Assembly (NCBI RefSeq): GCF_900101875.1
Contig: NZ_FNAI01000020.1
Location: 1-64,000, forward strand
Length of the DNA stretch: 64,000 nucleotides
Origin: Mucilaginibacter pineti
GTDB taxonomy: Bacteria > Bacteroidota > Bacteroidia > Sphingobacteriales > Sphingobacteriaceae
Direction of reading: 5' to 3'
Part shown: positions 9,589 through 17,258 of the stretch, one piece after another
How positions within the stretch are numbered: position 1 is the first letter of the stretch
Layout: each line of letters starts with the position of its first letter
Made by a program: the position numbers and the translations under genes
The notes under the pieces: generated by a model
Told to the model about the DNA's origin: nothing
Database searches by the model: none
The model's input: the letters and a program-made list of their open reading frames with translations, nothing else

Positions 9589-10800
9589 ATGAAAACAATA
9601 AAATATTTTGCTTTGCTATGTGTGTTTGGCGCGGTTGCCTGGTTAACCTCGTGTACAAAAACCACAGGCGATGCCTATAAAAAATACGAGGCAGGGGGCG
9701 AGATCACTTATCCCGGCCGGGCCGATTCTGTACTGGTGCGCTCGGGTTACAACCGGGTGCAGCTTGCGGTAGTTTTGGGGAATGATCCGCTGGTAACTAA
9801 AATCAGGATCTATTGGAATAACCTGCTGGATTCTATCGATGTGGCCGTTACACGCACAGCCGGTAAAGACACCGCGACTGTCATCATCCCCAACCTAACC
9901 GAAGGGAACTATAACTTTGTTGTTTATACGTATGATAGCCAAAACCATAAATCGGTTGTAAGCAACGCTTCTGGGGTGGTTTACGGTCCGAGTTACCTGG
10001 CCTCATTAACCAACAGAACATTAAAGTCGTTAACGCAATCAACAGATGGCAACAAAATTGAACTTGCCTGGGGTGAACCTGCCGGTGGTGAGTTGGGTAT
10101 TGAAGTTAATTATACCGGCTTAAATGGTGTGGTACGTAAGATCATTGTTTCGCCAAATGAAGTAAATACCGAGCTGCCCGATTATAAGGAAAGCACTCAG
10201 CTTACCTACAAATCATTATACAAGCCAGATTCAAGCGCATTCGAAACTTTTTCACCGGCTGCATCATCGGTAACATTGCCAAAATTTGAAAGGCAGATGT
10301 TAAAATCGAACTTTAAGATAGTTATACTACCTACTGATGTATTGGAAGGCGGCTACGGCTGGCTCGAGAATTTTTTATGGGACGAAAACTATAATCCGCC
10401 GGGTTTTGCCACCCGTAATCAGATCCCATGCTGGTTTACCATGGATATGGGAGCATCTGCCTCTATAAGCAGGTTTAAGATGTGGCAGGCTAACGACAGG
10501 CTGTACGATCAGCAAAATGTTAAAACGTTTGAGGTATGGGGCAGCAATAACCCTAATCCCGATGGTAGCTATGATAGCAGTTGGACAAAGTTAACCTCGT
10601 GCACATCCATAAAACCATCCGGCGCACCGTTAGGTACTGTAACCGCTACCGATGTTGCTTATGCAAAAGCCGGGGAAGAATTTGTATTGCCTGCTGGCTC
10701 GCCAAAGGTTAGGTACATCCGCATTAAATGTTTAACAAATTGGGGTAATGGCAGCTTTATGGCGATGGAAGAACTTACATTTTACACGCATGATAAGTAG
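9589..10800 (+). CDS. DUF4998-type surface lipoprotein with discoidin-like C-terminus
   Basis: Second accessory lipoprotein of the utilisation operon, 403 residues. The signal peptide ends with a lipobox WLTSC (Cys 22). The N-terminal half (YEAGGEITYPGRADSV, YRVQ-like strands, IRIYWNNLLDSIDV) resembles DUF4998. The C-terminal 150 residues form a discoidin-like domain sharing NPNPDGSYDSSW, IKPSGAP and SPKVRYIRIK with the preceding protein. It probably binds glycan at the cell surface. It starts 22 bases after the previous stop and is the last gene before a terminator, so susC-susD and these two genes form one transcription unit. Confidence 0.78.
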   Translation: MKTIKYFALLCVFGAVAWLTSCTKTTGDAYKKYEAGGEITYPGRADSVLVRSGYNRVQLAVVLGNDPLVTKIRIYWNNLLDSIDVAVTRTAGKDTATVIIPNLTEGNYNFVVYTYDSQNHKSVVSNASGVVYGPSYLASLTNRTLKSLTQSTDGNKIELAWGEPAGGELGIEVNYTGLNGVVRKIIVSPNEVNTELPDYKESTQLTYKSLYKPDSSAFETFSPAASSVTLPKFERQMLKSNFKIVILPTDVLEGGYGWLENFLWDENYNPPGFATRNQIPCWFTMDMGASASISRFKMWQANDRLYDQQNVKTFEVWGSNNPNPDGSYDSSWTKLTSCTSIKPSGAPLGTVTATDVAYAKAGEEFVLPAGSPKVRYIRIKCLTNWGNGSFMAMEELTFYTHDK

Positions 10801-10832
10801 TTATTTATTATTAACTTCAATATAATATCACG

Positions 10833-10869
10833 AAAAATAGCCGCCCTAAAAATGGGCGGCTATTTTTTT
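10833..10869 (+). terminator. Intrinsic terminator of the SusC/D operon
   Basis: The stem AAAAATAGCCGCCC (10833-10846) pairs with GGGCGGCTATTTTT (10854-10867), with a 7-base A-rich loop and a T tract. It lies 33 bases after the stop of the last lipoprotein gene. Confidence 0.85.
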
Positions 10870-10958
10870 GTATCAGCCAGTTTCATTTTTAATTAAACAA
10901 TTTATATTCGCCAAACCTTTTGTATTGCAATTGGTTATAATACCTTAAAAAAACATAC

Positions 10959-12917
10959 ATGAGCGACCCGGCACAGCCACTCAGCAACCAGCAATTATTA
11001 GATGTTTTGTCGCAGTACCACAGCGGTATCGCTATACATTATGGTGTGGATAGCATAATTCAGTATGCCAATGACGCTATGATAGCCATTTGGGGTAAGG
11101 ATAAACGTGTTATTGGCAAATCGTTAGAGGATGCTTTGCCCGAGTTAAAGGGGCAGCCCTTTATAGATATGTTTAAAAAGGTATGGAACGAAGGGATCAC
11201 CATATCTGGAACAAACACGCCTGCCGATCTTGAAATTGAAGGAAAGCTGCAAACCTTTTATTTCGATTTTGAATACCGCGCTATAAAAAATGCCGAAGGT
11301 AAAACCTATTGTATTTTACATACAGCCACAGATGTTACCCCAAGATATCTAAGCCAGCAACGCGAGCAGGATATGGCCGAAGAACTTACCGCGATTAACG
11401 AAGAGCTTGCAGCGTCAAACGAAGAATTAAGGACAACAAACGAGGAGCTAACAGAATCTCAGGATCAGTTCAGGATCCTTTATGAAGAATTATCAGAAAG
11501 CAACAGCCGTTTCAGGAGCATGGTTAGGCAAGCTCCTATAGGTATTTGTATTATCCGTGCCGGCAATCTATTGATCCAAGATGTAAATGATGCTTATCTG
11601 GAATTGGTTGGTCGGCAGCGCGGCGAGCTGGAAAATAAAACCATTTGGCAGGCTATCCCCGAAGCGGCCGAAACTTATGCCCCGGTAATGAACCAGGTTA
11701 TAAGTACAGGTATTGCCTTTAGTGCCAAAGAGCATGAACTATCACTTAATCGTAACGGTATTCCCGAAAGTGTTTTTGTTGATTTTGTTTATGAGCCTTT
11801 GCCTTATTACGATGGATCTATAAATGCGATAATGGTTTTGGCAATAGAGGTTACCGAAAAAGTTAAGGCCCGCCGCAGTATTGAGGAAATTGAAGAGCGC
11901 AACAGGCTTGCCATTGAAGCAGCTGAAATAGGTACCTTCGACCTTAACCTGGATACCAATGTGATGATAACCTCCGACAGGTTTAATACTATATTTGGTT
12001 TCGACAGGCCACTCGAACGGGAGGAGTTTGCAGCAACCATTCATCCGGACGACAGGCAGGCACGAGCTAAAGCCCACGCAGATGCCCTCAAAACCGGCAA
12101 GCTTTACTACGAAGCGAGGGTTATTTATGCCGATAAATCTGTACACTGGATAAGGGTGCAGGGTAAAGTGTTTTACGATCAGGAACATAAGCCGTACAAA
12201 ATATTAGGAACCTTGCTTGATATTACACAGGTACAGCGCCTTAATCAACAAAAAGACGATTTTATCAGTATTGCCAGCCACGAACTTAAAACACCGATAA
12301 CCAGTCTTAAAGCATCGTTACAACTGCTGGAGCGGATGAAAGATAACCCATCGGCTACAGTGCTGCCCAGATTGATAGAACAATCGAGCCGGAGTATGCA
12401 AAAAATAAGCTCGCTGGTTGAAGATCTGCTGAACGTGAGCCGCACCAATGATTCTCAGCTCAGGCTTAATAAAACAACGTTTACCATACATGATATGTTA
12501 AACGCTTGTTGCAATCACATCAGGGTGGCCGGTAAATATGAGCTTATTATTCATGGCGATGAGCAATTACAGGTACGCGCCGATGAACATGCTATAGACC
12601 AGGTTATTGTTAACCTGGTTAACAACGCCGTAAAATATGCGCCAGAATCTTTAAAGATCTATCTCATTATTGAAAAAGAAGGCGATAATGCCCGTGTTTC
12701 TGTAAAAGATAATGGTCCCGGCATCCCGGCAAGTAAGCTGCCAAATTTGTTCGAAAGGTATTACCAGGCCGAAGCAGTGGGTTTTCAAAATTCAGGTCTT
12801 GGACTTGGCTTATATATCAGCGCCGAAATAATAAAACGGCATGGCGGCGAAATTGGCGTAAACAGCGAACCGGGTAAAGGGAGCACTTTTTGGTTTACGA
12901 TACCAATAAAAGGTTAA
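10959..12917 (+). CDS. Multi-PAS sensor histidine kinase
   Basis: Sensor kinase of 652 residues with no signal peptide or membrane segment visible, so probably cytoplasmic. It has a PAS domain at about 1-125, a heptad-rich coiled coil near 135-180 with repeated EEL units, a second PAS at about 180-300 and a third PAS/PAC at about 318-425. The transmitter follows: H box ASHELKTPITS with His near 441, N box VNLVNNAVKYA near 552, G1 VKDNGPGIP near 583, F box LFERYYQ and G2 GLGLGLYIS near 613. All key kinase motifs are intact. There is no receiver domain and no response regulator beside it, so it is an orphan here. Its 3' end overlaps the convergent AraC gene by four bases. Confidence 0.93.
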   Translation: MSDPAQPLSNQQLLDVLSQYHSGIAIHYGVDSIIQYANDAMIAIWGKDKRVIGKSLEDALPELKGQPFIDMFKKVWNEGITISGTNTPADLEIEGKLQTFYFDFEYRAIKNAEGKTYCILHTATDVTPRYLSQQREQDMAEELTAINEELAASNEELRTTNEELTESQDQFRILYEELSESNSRFRSMVRQAPIGICIIRAGNLLIQDVNDAYLELVGRQRGELENKTIWQAIPEAAETYAPVMNQVISTGIAFSAKEHELSLNRNGIPESVFVDFVYEPLPYYDGSINAIMVLAIEVTEKVKARRSIEEIEERNRLAIEAAEIGTFDLNLDTNVMITSDRFNTIFGFDRPLEREEFAATIHPDDRQARAKAHADALKTGKLYYEARVIYADKSVHWIRVQGKVFYDQEHKPYKILGTLLDITQVQRLNQQKDDFISIASHELKTPITSLKASLQLLERMKDNPSATVLPRLIEQSSRSMQKISSLVEDLLNVSRTNDSQLRLNKTTFTIHDMLNACCNHIRVAGKYELIIHGDEQLQVRADEHAIDQVIVNLVNNAVKYAPESLKIYLIIEKEGDNARVSVKDNGPGIPASKLPNLFERYYQAEAVGFQNSGLGLGLYISAEIIKRHGGEIGVNSEPGKGSTFWFTIPIKG

Positions 12918-13771
12918 TTCAAAGCTGGTTGAGGCAACCGTACAAGTTTGCGGTACTCCTTGGGGCTATGTGTTTTCTGCTTTCTGAAGTATTTATTAAA
13001 ATGACTTTCGTCGGTAAAACCAAACTCGTCGGCAATCTCGTTAAGGCGTTTATCGCTGAACTGCAGGCGGTGCTCAATCAGTTTTGTTTTGTAATTGGTA
13101 ATATATTGCTGCAGTGTTTCATTAGCGTGTTTTTTAAAGTACTTGCCTAAGTAAGCCTCCGAAATTCCGAAACTATTGCTGATCGCCTCGGCTTTCAACT
13201 TCTCAGGGTAATAAATATTCCGTTGTATGTATTGCAGAATATCCATCGCTTTTTCTTCGGTACCCATATCCATTTGTCCGGGTAGTTGCATGGCAATGTT
13301 GCGGGCTACTATAATGATTATGGTATTCACTAATTGCTGTATCAATTCTTTGTCGTACACATCGCGATGATCAAATTCCTGTTTGATAGCATCTACCATA
13401 GGGCCAACCAAACTTTTATCCCGCTGATTGCAAAGGATACAGCCAGGTTTGTGGCTTGCATTTTGTAATATAAACTCCAGTCGTTTAACGTTATCGGTAA
13501 GTAAGCCGCTGTTCTTTAGCCAGATGTCATTAAACTGCAGGAAGAAAAATTCGGTGGTTGTTTCTATTTCAAAAGAGTGACTGTCCTCGGGTGTAAGTAA
13601 AAACATGTGCCGGGGATGATAAGAAAAATTGCTTTTATTAATATACTGTTTGCCCGTGCCTGATATCACATACACCAGCTCAAAAAAATTATGCTGATGT
13701 TCCATTTTAGGGCATTTATCCAATGTTTTGTAAAAAATATTGAATGGCTGGTACAGATTTTCTTTTAGCAT
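12914..13771 (-). CDS. AraC-family regulator with cupin sensor domain
   Basis: Transcription factor of 285 residues. The N-terminal half is a cupin-type sensor (ELVYVISGTGKQYINKSN, PEDSHSFEIE). The C-terminal 100 residues carry the double helix-turn-helix of AraC proteins (ISNSFGISEAYLGKYFKK; LNEIADEFGFTDESHFNKYF). A Cys-x-x-Cys pair (GCILC, near residues 107-112) lies just after the cupin part and might sense redox state or a metal; that is speculation. The gene is divergent from the quinone-oxidoreductase gene, with a 90-base spacer that holds repeated TACCAA elements, so that enzyme and autoregulation are its likely targets. Its 3' end overlaps the histidine kinase stop by four bases. Confidence 0.9.
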   Translation of the reverse strand: MLKENLYQPFNIFYKTLDKCPKMEHQHNFFELVYVISGTGKQYINKSNFSYHPRHMFLLTPEDSHSFEIETTTEFFFLQFNDIWLKNSGLLTDNVKRLEFILQNASHKPGCILCNQRDKSLVGPMVDAIKQEFDHRDVYDKELIQQLVNTIIIIVARNIAMQLPGQMDMGTEEKAMDILQYIQRNIYYPEKLKAEAISNSFGISEAYLGKYFKKHANETLQQYITNYKTKLIEHRLQFSDKRLNEIADEFGFTDESHFNKYFRKQKTHSPKEYRKLVRLPQPALN

Positions 13772-13782
13772 GATGGCAAAAA

Positions 13783-13829
13783 TACCAAATTATAACGTAT
13801 ATGTACCAATTTGATTATTTTTATTGGTA
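13783..13829. promoter_or_regulatory. Candidate AraC-type operator repeats
   Basis: TACCAAAT (13783-13790) and TACCAAT (13804-13810) are direct repeats 21 bases apart, two helical turns, as AraC-family dimers often prefer. An inverted copy ATTGGTA lies at 13823-13829. All three sit between the divergent regulator and oxidoreductase starts. Binding by the adjacent regulator is inferred. Confidence 0.5.
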
Positions 13830-13837
13830 TAATTTTG
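13810..13837 (+). promoter_or_regulatory. Possible Bacteroidota promoter for the oxidoreductase gene
   Basis: TAATTTTG at 13830-13837 matches the TAnnTTTG minus-7 box. TTTG at 13810-13813 could be the minus-33 element, although the 16-base spacing is shorter than usual. The start codon follows 24 bases downstream. It overlaps the inverted TACCAA repeat, which would suit repression or activation by the AraC protein. Confidence 0.35.
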
Positions 13838-13861
13838 ATCTGTTAAATAAAGCAAAGAAAA

Positions 13862-14803
13862 ATGAAAGCGATAACATTAAACGGATTCGGCGGTGTAGAT
13901 AACTTAACCCTTGTGGAGGTTCCTGTACCTGCTATCCAAAACGATGAAGTACTTATAAAAGTAAAATATTTGAGCATTAACCCGGTAGATGCAAAAGCAA
14001 GGCTTGGCAAATCGCTGAATCACGTGATAAAAGATAAACTGCCGGTTATATTGGGCTGGGATCTTTCGGGGGTAATAACCCAGGTTGGGGCCGATGTAAG
14101 CGATCTTAAAGTAGGCGATGAAGTGTTCTCCATGATCGCGTTCCCGCAATTAGGCAGTGCTTATGCCGAATACGTAGCCGCGAAAGCTAATGAGCTGGCA
14201 TTAAAACCGGCAAACATTACCCACAACGAAGCTGCGGCCGCAACGCTTGCCGCCCTTACCGCATGGCAAAATTTAACCACGCACGGCAACGTTAAAGCTG
14301 GTGACAAGGTACTGATCCACGCGGCATCGGGCGGGGTAGGGCATTATGCTGTACAAATGGCCAAGCATTTAGGTGCCTACGTTATAGGTACCTCGTCTGC
14401 AGCTAATAAAGATTTTGTGTTGAGCCTTGGTGCCGATGAACACATCGATTACAAAACCCAGGATTTTGACACAATATTAAGCGACGTAGATTTTGTACTT
14501 AATGCGTTTGGCGGCGAAGATACCGACCGCTCCATCGCCATTACCAAAAAAGGTGGAAAAGTGCTTACAATAACCGGTCCGTTGCATGATTCATCTATTC
14601 AAAAAGGTAAAGATGCAGGTGTAACAAGCGTACTAACTATGGTAAAGGCAAATGGTGACGATATGAAAGCCATAGCTGATCTTTTGGAAAAAGGCATTGT
14701 AAAATCGCACGTATCCAAAACTTTCCCTTTTGAAAAGATGGCCGAAGCGCATACGCAAATTGAAAGCGGCAGAACTATCGGCAGGATAACTTTGGAATTG
14801 TAA
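13862..14803 (+). CDS. NADP-dependent quinone oxidoreductase-like MDR enzyme
   Basis: Zinc-free medium-chain dehydrogenase/reductase of 313 residues, related to NADPH:quinone oxidoreductases. The N-terminal GroES-like part shows VKYLSINPVDAKARLG and LPVILGWDLSGVI. The Rossmann part has the nucleotide-binding motif AASGGVGHYAVQMAKHLGA near 154-172. The structural zinc Cys cluster of alcohol dehydrogenases is absent, as expected for this branch. It probably reduces quinones or enones in the cytoplasm. The divergent AraC gene and its putative operator suggest induction by a small molecule. Confidence 0.9.
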   Translation: MKAITLNGFGGVDNLTLVEVPVPAIQNDEVLIKVKYLSINPVDAKARLGKSLNHVIKDKLPVILGWDLSGVITQVGADVSDLKVGDEVFSMIAFPQLGSAYAEYVAAKANELALKPANITHNEAAAATLAALTAWQNLTTHGNVKAGDKVLIHAASGGVGHYAVQMAKHLGAYVIGTSSAANKDFVLSLGADEHIDYKTQDFDTILSDVDFVLNAFGGEDTDRSIAITKKGGKVLTITGPLHDSSIQKGKDAGVTSVLTMVKANGDDMKAIADLLEKGIVKSHVSKTFPFEKMAEAHTQIESGRTIGRITLEL

Positions 14804-14907
14804 TAAAGGCTGGCTGGGAATGGCTTAATATTGCTTTGTAATATGCCTGCTACAGCGGTAATTTACTCATCTAAAAATCATTGATTTAGTAATTATTTTA
14901 TCATCTT

Positions 14908-14945
14908 TATATAGTGATCAGCTTGTGTCGGTCGATCACTATATA
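14908..14945 (+). repeat. 12-bp hairpin just upstream of a small secreted-protein gene
   Basis: The arms TATATAGTGATC (14908-14919) and GATCACTATATA (14934-14945) are perfectly complementary around a 14-base loop. The repeat ends 17 bases before the next start codon, and no T tract follows, so it is not a textbook terminator. It could be an operator or a leader RNA hairpin. Confidence 0.55.
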
Positions 14946-14962
14946 AACCTGGTAGCATAATT

Positions 14963-15433
14963 ATGAGAACATTAATGAATATCCTGTTGGTAATATTGAT
15001 ATCCTCTTTATCCGCTACTGCCCAAAAGCTGCGTAAAGTTGATACGGTATATTACCTGGTTGATACCCTTAAAACCCCGGTTAACGACCGGATGCTGCAA
15101 ACAGGTATTGATGGTGCTTTTAAATATTATGCTATTAAGTGCGAGTGCCTTAAATATGATCAAAATCCCACGTTTATTTATAATCGCAAGAAAACTGAAA
15201 ACACGAGTCTTATAACTGAAGATGCTTTTAAGCAGATCAATTTTACCACCCTTACCCAATTGATAAGTCTGGCGCAGCAGGACGGCGGTGATTCTTTTAA
15301 CAGCCACCACATAGCCTATATAATTGAACAGGATAAGGAGGGCTACGTAAAACACAAGGTAAAATTATTGAAACCACAGCATCGCATTACCGGTATTGAC
15401 TATGAGGTGGTAAAGCGGGATACCGTGAATTGA
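14963..15433 (+). CDS. Small secreted protein of unknown function
   Basis: I do not recognise this 156-residue product. A signal peptide (about residues 1-20, SLSATAQ) indicates export to the periplasm. The mature part has a KCEC pair near 54-57 that could form a disulfide or bind metal, a Thr/Gln-rich middle and a basic C-terminus. No repeats or lipobox are visible. It stands alone between a hairpin upstream and a bidirectional terminator downstream. A second in-frame ATG at 14975 is an alternative start that would shorten the signal peptide. Confidence 0.7.
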   Translation: MRTLMNILLVILISSLSATAQKLRKVDTVYYLVDTLKTPVNDRMLQTGIDGAFKYYAIKCECLKYDQNPTFIYNRKKTENTSLITEDAFKQINFTTLTQLISLAQQDGGDSFNSHHIAYIIEQDKEGYVKHKVKLLKPQHRITGIDYEVVKRDTVN

Positions 15434-15446
15434 TATGGCTTTGACG

Positions 15447-15483
15447 ATATAAAAAGAGCCGCCCGGGCGGCTCTTTTTATATA
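15447..15483. terminator. Bidirectional terminator between convergent genes
   Basis: The palindrome around AAAAAGAGCCGCCCGGGCGG has GC-rich arms flanked by A and T tracts on both sides. It lies between the stop of the small secreted-protein gene and the stop of the M28 peptidase gene, so it can serve both strands. Confidence 0.88.
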
Positions 15484-15496
15484 TGGTTATAATGGA

Positions 15497-17062
15497 TTAT
15501 TTATCCAGTCCGCCGCGGCGGGTACTTTTAATTTGTACGGGCCATTTGATGCCCTCGGTTTTAGTGGTGCTTGTTTTAGCCGGATCTTCGCTGGCAAGGT
15601 ACGCCAGTATGGCGGCCAGCATAGCGTTGTCGCGCAGGTCGTCAAATACAACTTTGTCATAAGTATCGCGGTTGGTGTGCCAGGTATATGCCCCGTATGA
15701 CCAGTTAAGCGAACTCAGCGAGAAGCCCGGAGCGCCAACTGCCACAAAGGATGCAAAGTCGGACCCTCCACCACCTGGCTGACCCGGGAAACTGGTTTTA
15801 ATGCGGTTTTTAAGCGAATCTGGTAAAGCCGCTACCCACCTGCCCAGGTAATCCTTCGCATCGGCAAAACCCTGACCGCTCAGGTTAACCACACGGCCTG
15901 TACCGTTATCCTGGTTAAACAAAGCCTGCAGGTTTTTTACTATTTCGGGATGATCTTCTACAAAAGCGCGTGAGCCGTTCAGGCCTTCTTCCTCGCTGCC
16001 CCAATGCCCCACTAAAATGGTGCGTTTAGGATGAGGATAGAATTTTTTAAGTAAACGCATAGCTTCCATCATGGTAAGCGTACCTGTTCCGTTATCCGTT
16101 GCGCCGGTGCCGCCGTCCCATGAATCAAAATGGGCGCTTAGCATTACGTATTCGTCAGGTTTTTCGGTACCTTTTATTTCGGCGATGGTGTTAAAGGTAG
16201 GCACAACCCCCAACTCTTTTGATTCGGTATGCAGGCTGATCAAGGGCTTGCCGCCAGATTCGCTTAGTCGGTACAGCATGCCATAGTCTTCCAAAGCAAT
16301 ATCAACGGTAGGCACTTTCTTGGTATATGCCGAAAAGATCTTATCAACCCCAAAACCTGCCGACCAGTTATTGGTGAGTATGCCTACTGCGCCTGCATTT
16401 TCAAGTGCTACAGGCAAGGTCCTGTTAGTATAGCCCGTTTTACTGATGCGTTTTTTCCAGGCATCTGTCATTGCTGTACGTTCGGCTTTCATTTTATCAA
16501 ATGATTCTTTGGTAGCAAATTCCTGCCAGTTATAGTCGGGCCGGCCTGTAGGCTGGCACATAGAGATCATTACCAGTTTGCCTTTTGCCTTGGGTAACCA
16601 GGCTTGGAAAGCTAAAGAGTCGGCCAAATCTGGCAGCACAATAACCTCGGCGGTAACTGTTTTGTTGCCCATGCCAGGGCTCCAGGCCAGCTGCGTTCCT
16701 TCCAATGATTTTACCCTTGGCGATATCATATCAATATGCGAAATGCCGCGTTCCCAGCCGCGCCATTCGCCCCATTTCTCGTTGCGGGCACTTATGTCCC
16801 AGCTTTTGTATTTTGCTACCGCCCAATCATTGGCTTGTTTCATTTGCGGCGTGCCTACCAAACGCGGGCCTATGCCGTCAAAAAGTTCATGCGCCAGTTT
16901 CTGCAATTGCGAGTTACTGGTTTCTTCGGTCACTATGTTATTGATCACCGGGTTGGTGGATTGCGCAAAGGCGCTTCCGCCACTGCAAAGCAGCATGCCT
17001 AAAACAAATGGCCTTGCCTTATGCCACATGCCAAAGCCCAAATTGTGGTTAGAGTTTTTCAT
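15497..17062 (-). CDS. M28-family zinc metallopeptidase, secreted
   Basis: Probable aminopeptidase or carboxypeptidase of family M28, 521 residues, exported by a signal peptide ending near residue 34 (GSAFAQ). The co-catalytic zinc site is readable: SAHFDSW (His near 311), TDNGTG (bridging Asp near 322), GSEEEG (catalytic Glu and ligand near 357) and the C-terminal WHTNRDTYDKV (His near 462). A protease-associated domain probably fills about 130-270 (VTAEVIVLPDLADS, GAVGILTNN). It acts in the periplasm on peptides. It is a single gene with a terminator downstream. One AAACGTTT octamer lies upstream at 17136-17143. Confidence 0.92.
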   Translation of the reverse strand: MKNSNHNLGFGMWHKARPFVLGMLLCSGGSAFAQSTNPVINNIVTEETSNSQLQKLAHELFDGIGPRLVGTPQMKQANDWAVAKYKSWDISARNEKWGEWRGWERGISHIDMISPRVKSLEGTQLAWSPGMGNKTVTAEVIVLPDLADSLAFQAWLPKAKGKLVMISMCQPTGRPDYNWQEFATKESFDKMKAERTAMTDAWKKRISKTGYTNRTLPVALENAGAVGILTNNWSAGFGVDKIFSAYTKKVPTVDIALEDYGMLYRLSESGGKPLISLHTESKELGVVPTFNTIAEIKGTEKPDEYVMLSAHFDSWDGGTGATDNGTGTLTMMEAMRLLKKFYPHPKRTILVGHWGSEEEGLNGSRAFVEDHPEIVKNLQALFNQDNGTGRVVNLSGQGFADAKDYLGRWVAALPDSLKNRIKTSFPGQPGGGGSDFASFVAVGAPGFSLSSLNWSYGAYTWHTNRDTYDKVVFDDLRDNAMLAAILAYLASEDPAKTSTTKTEGIKWPVQIKSTRRGGLDK

Positions 17063-17258
17063 GTACCTAAAATATGCAATAGGATTGATGAGATGAAATT
17101 TATTGCAGCTACAGGCTGGTTTGGGGGCTTATTGCAAACGTTTTGTTACAATGGATATAATGAGTTGTAAACTGGAACGTGGGCAACGCAAACTTTAAAT
17201 AATGTTAATTCAGTAACCCTGCAATAAGAGACCATCCGATGATTATTGAATTGTAGCG

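Noticed and set aside
11742..12188. Open frame of about 150 codons on the minus strand
   Set aside because: It lies wholly inside the histidine kinase gene, opposite its third PAS domain, and has no family features.
12890..13150. Open frame of 86 codons at the kinase/AraC junction
   Set aside because: It is antisense to the helix-turn-helix part of the AraC gene, which is clearly real.
16578..17096. Open frame of about 170 codons on the plus strand
   Set aside because: It is the antisense of the M28 peptidase gene, whose product has clear zinc ligands and a signal peptide. The plus-strand product matches nothing recognisable.
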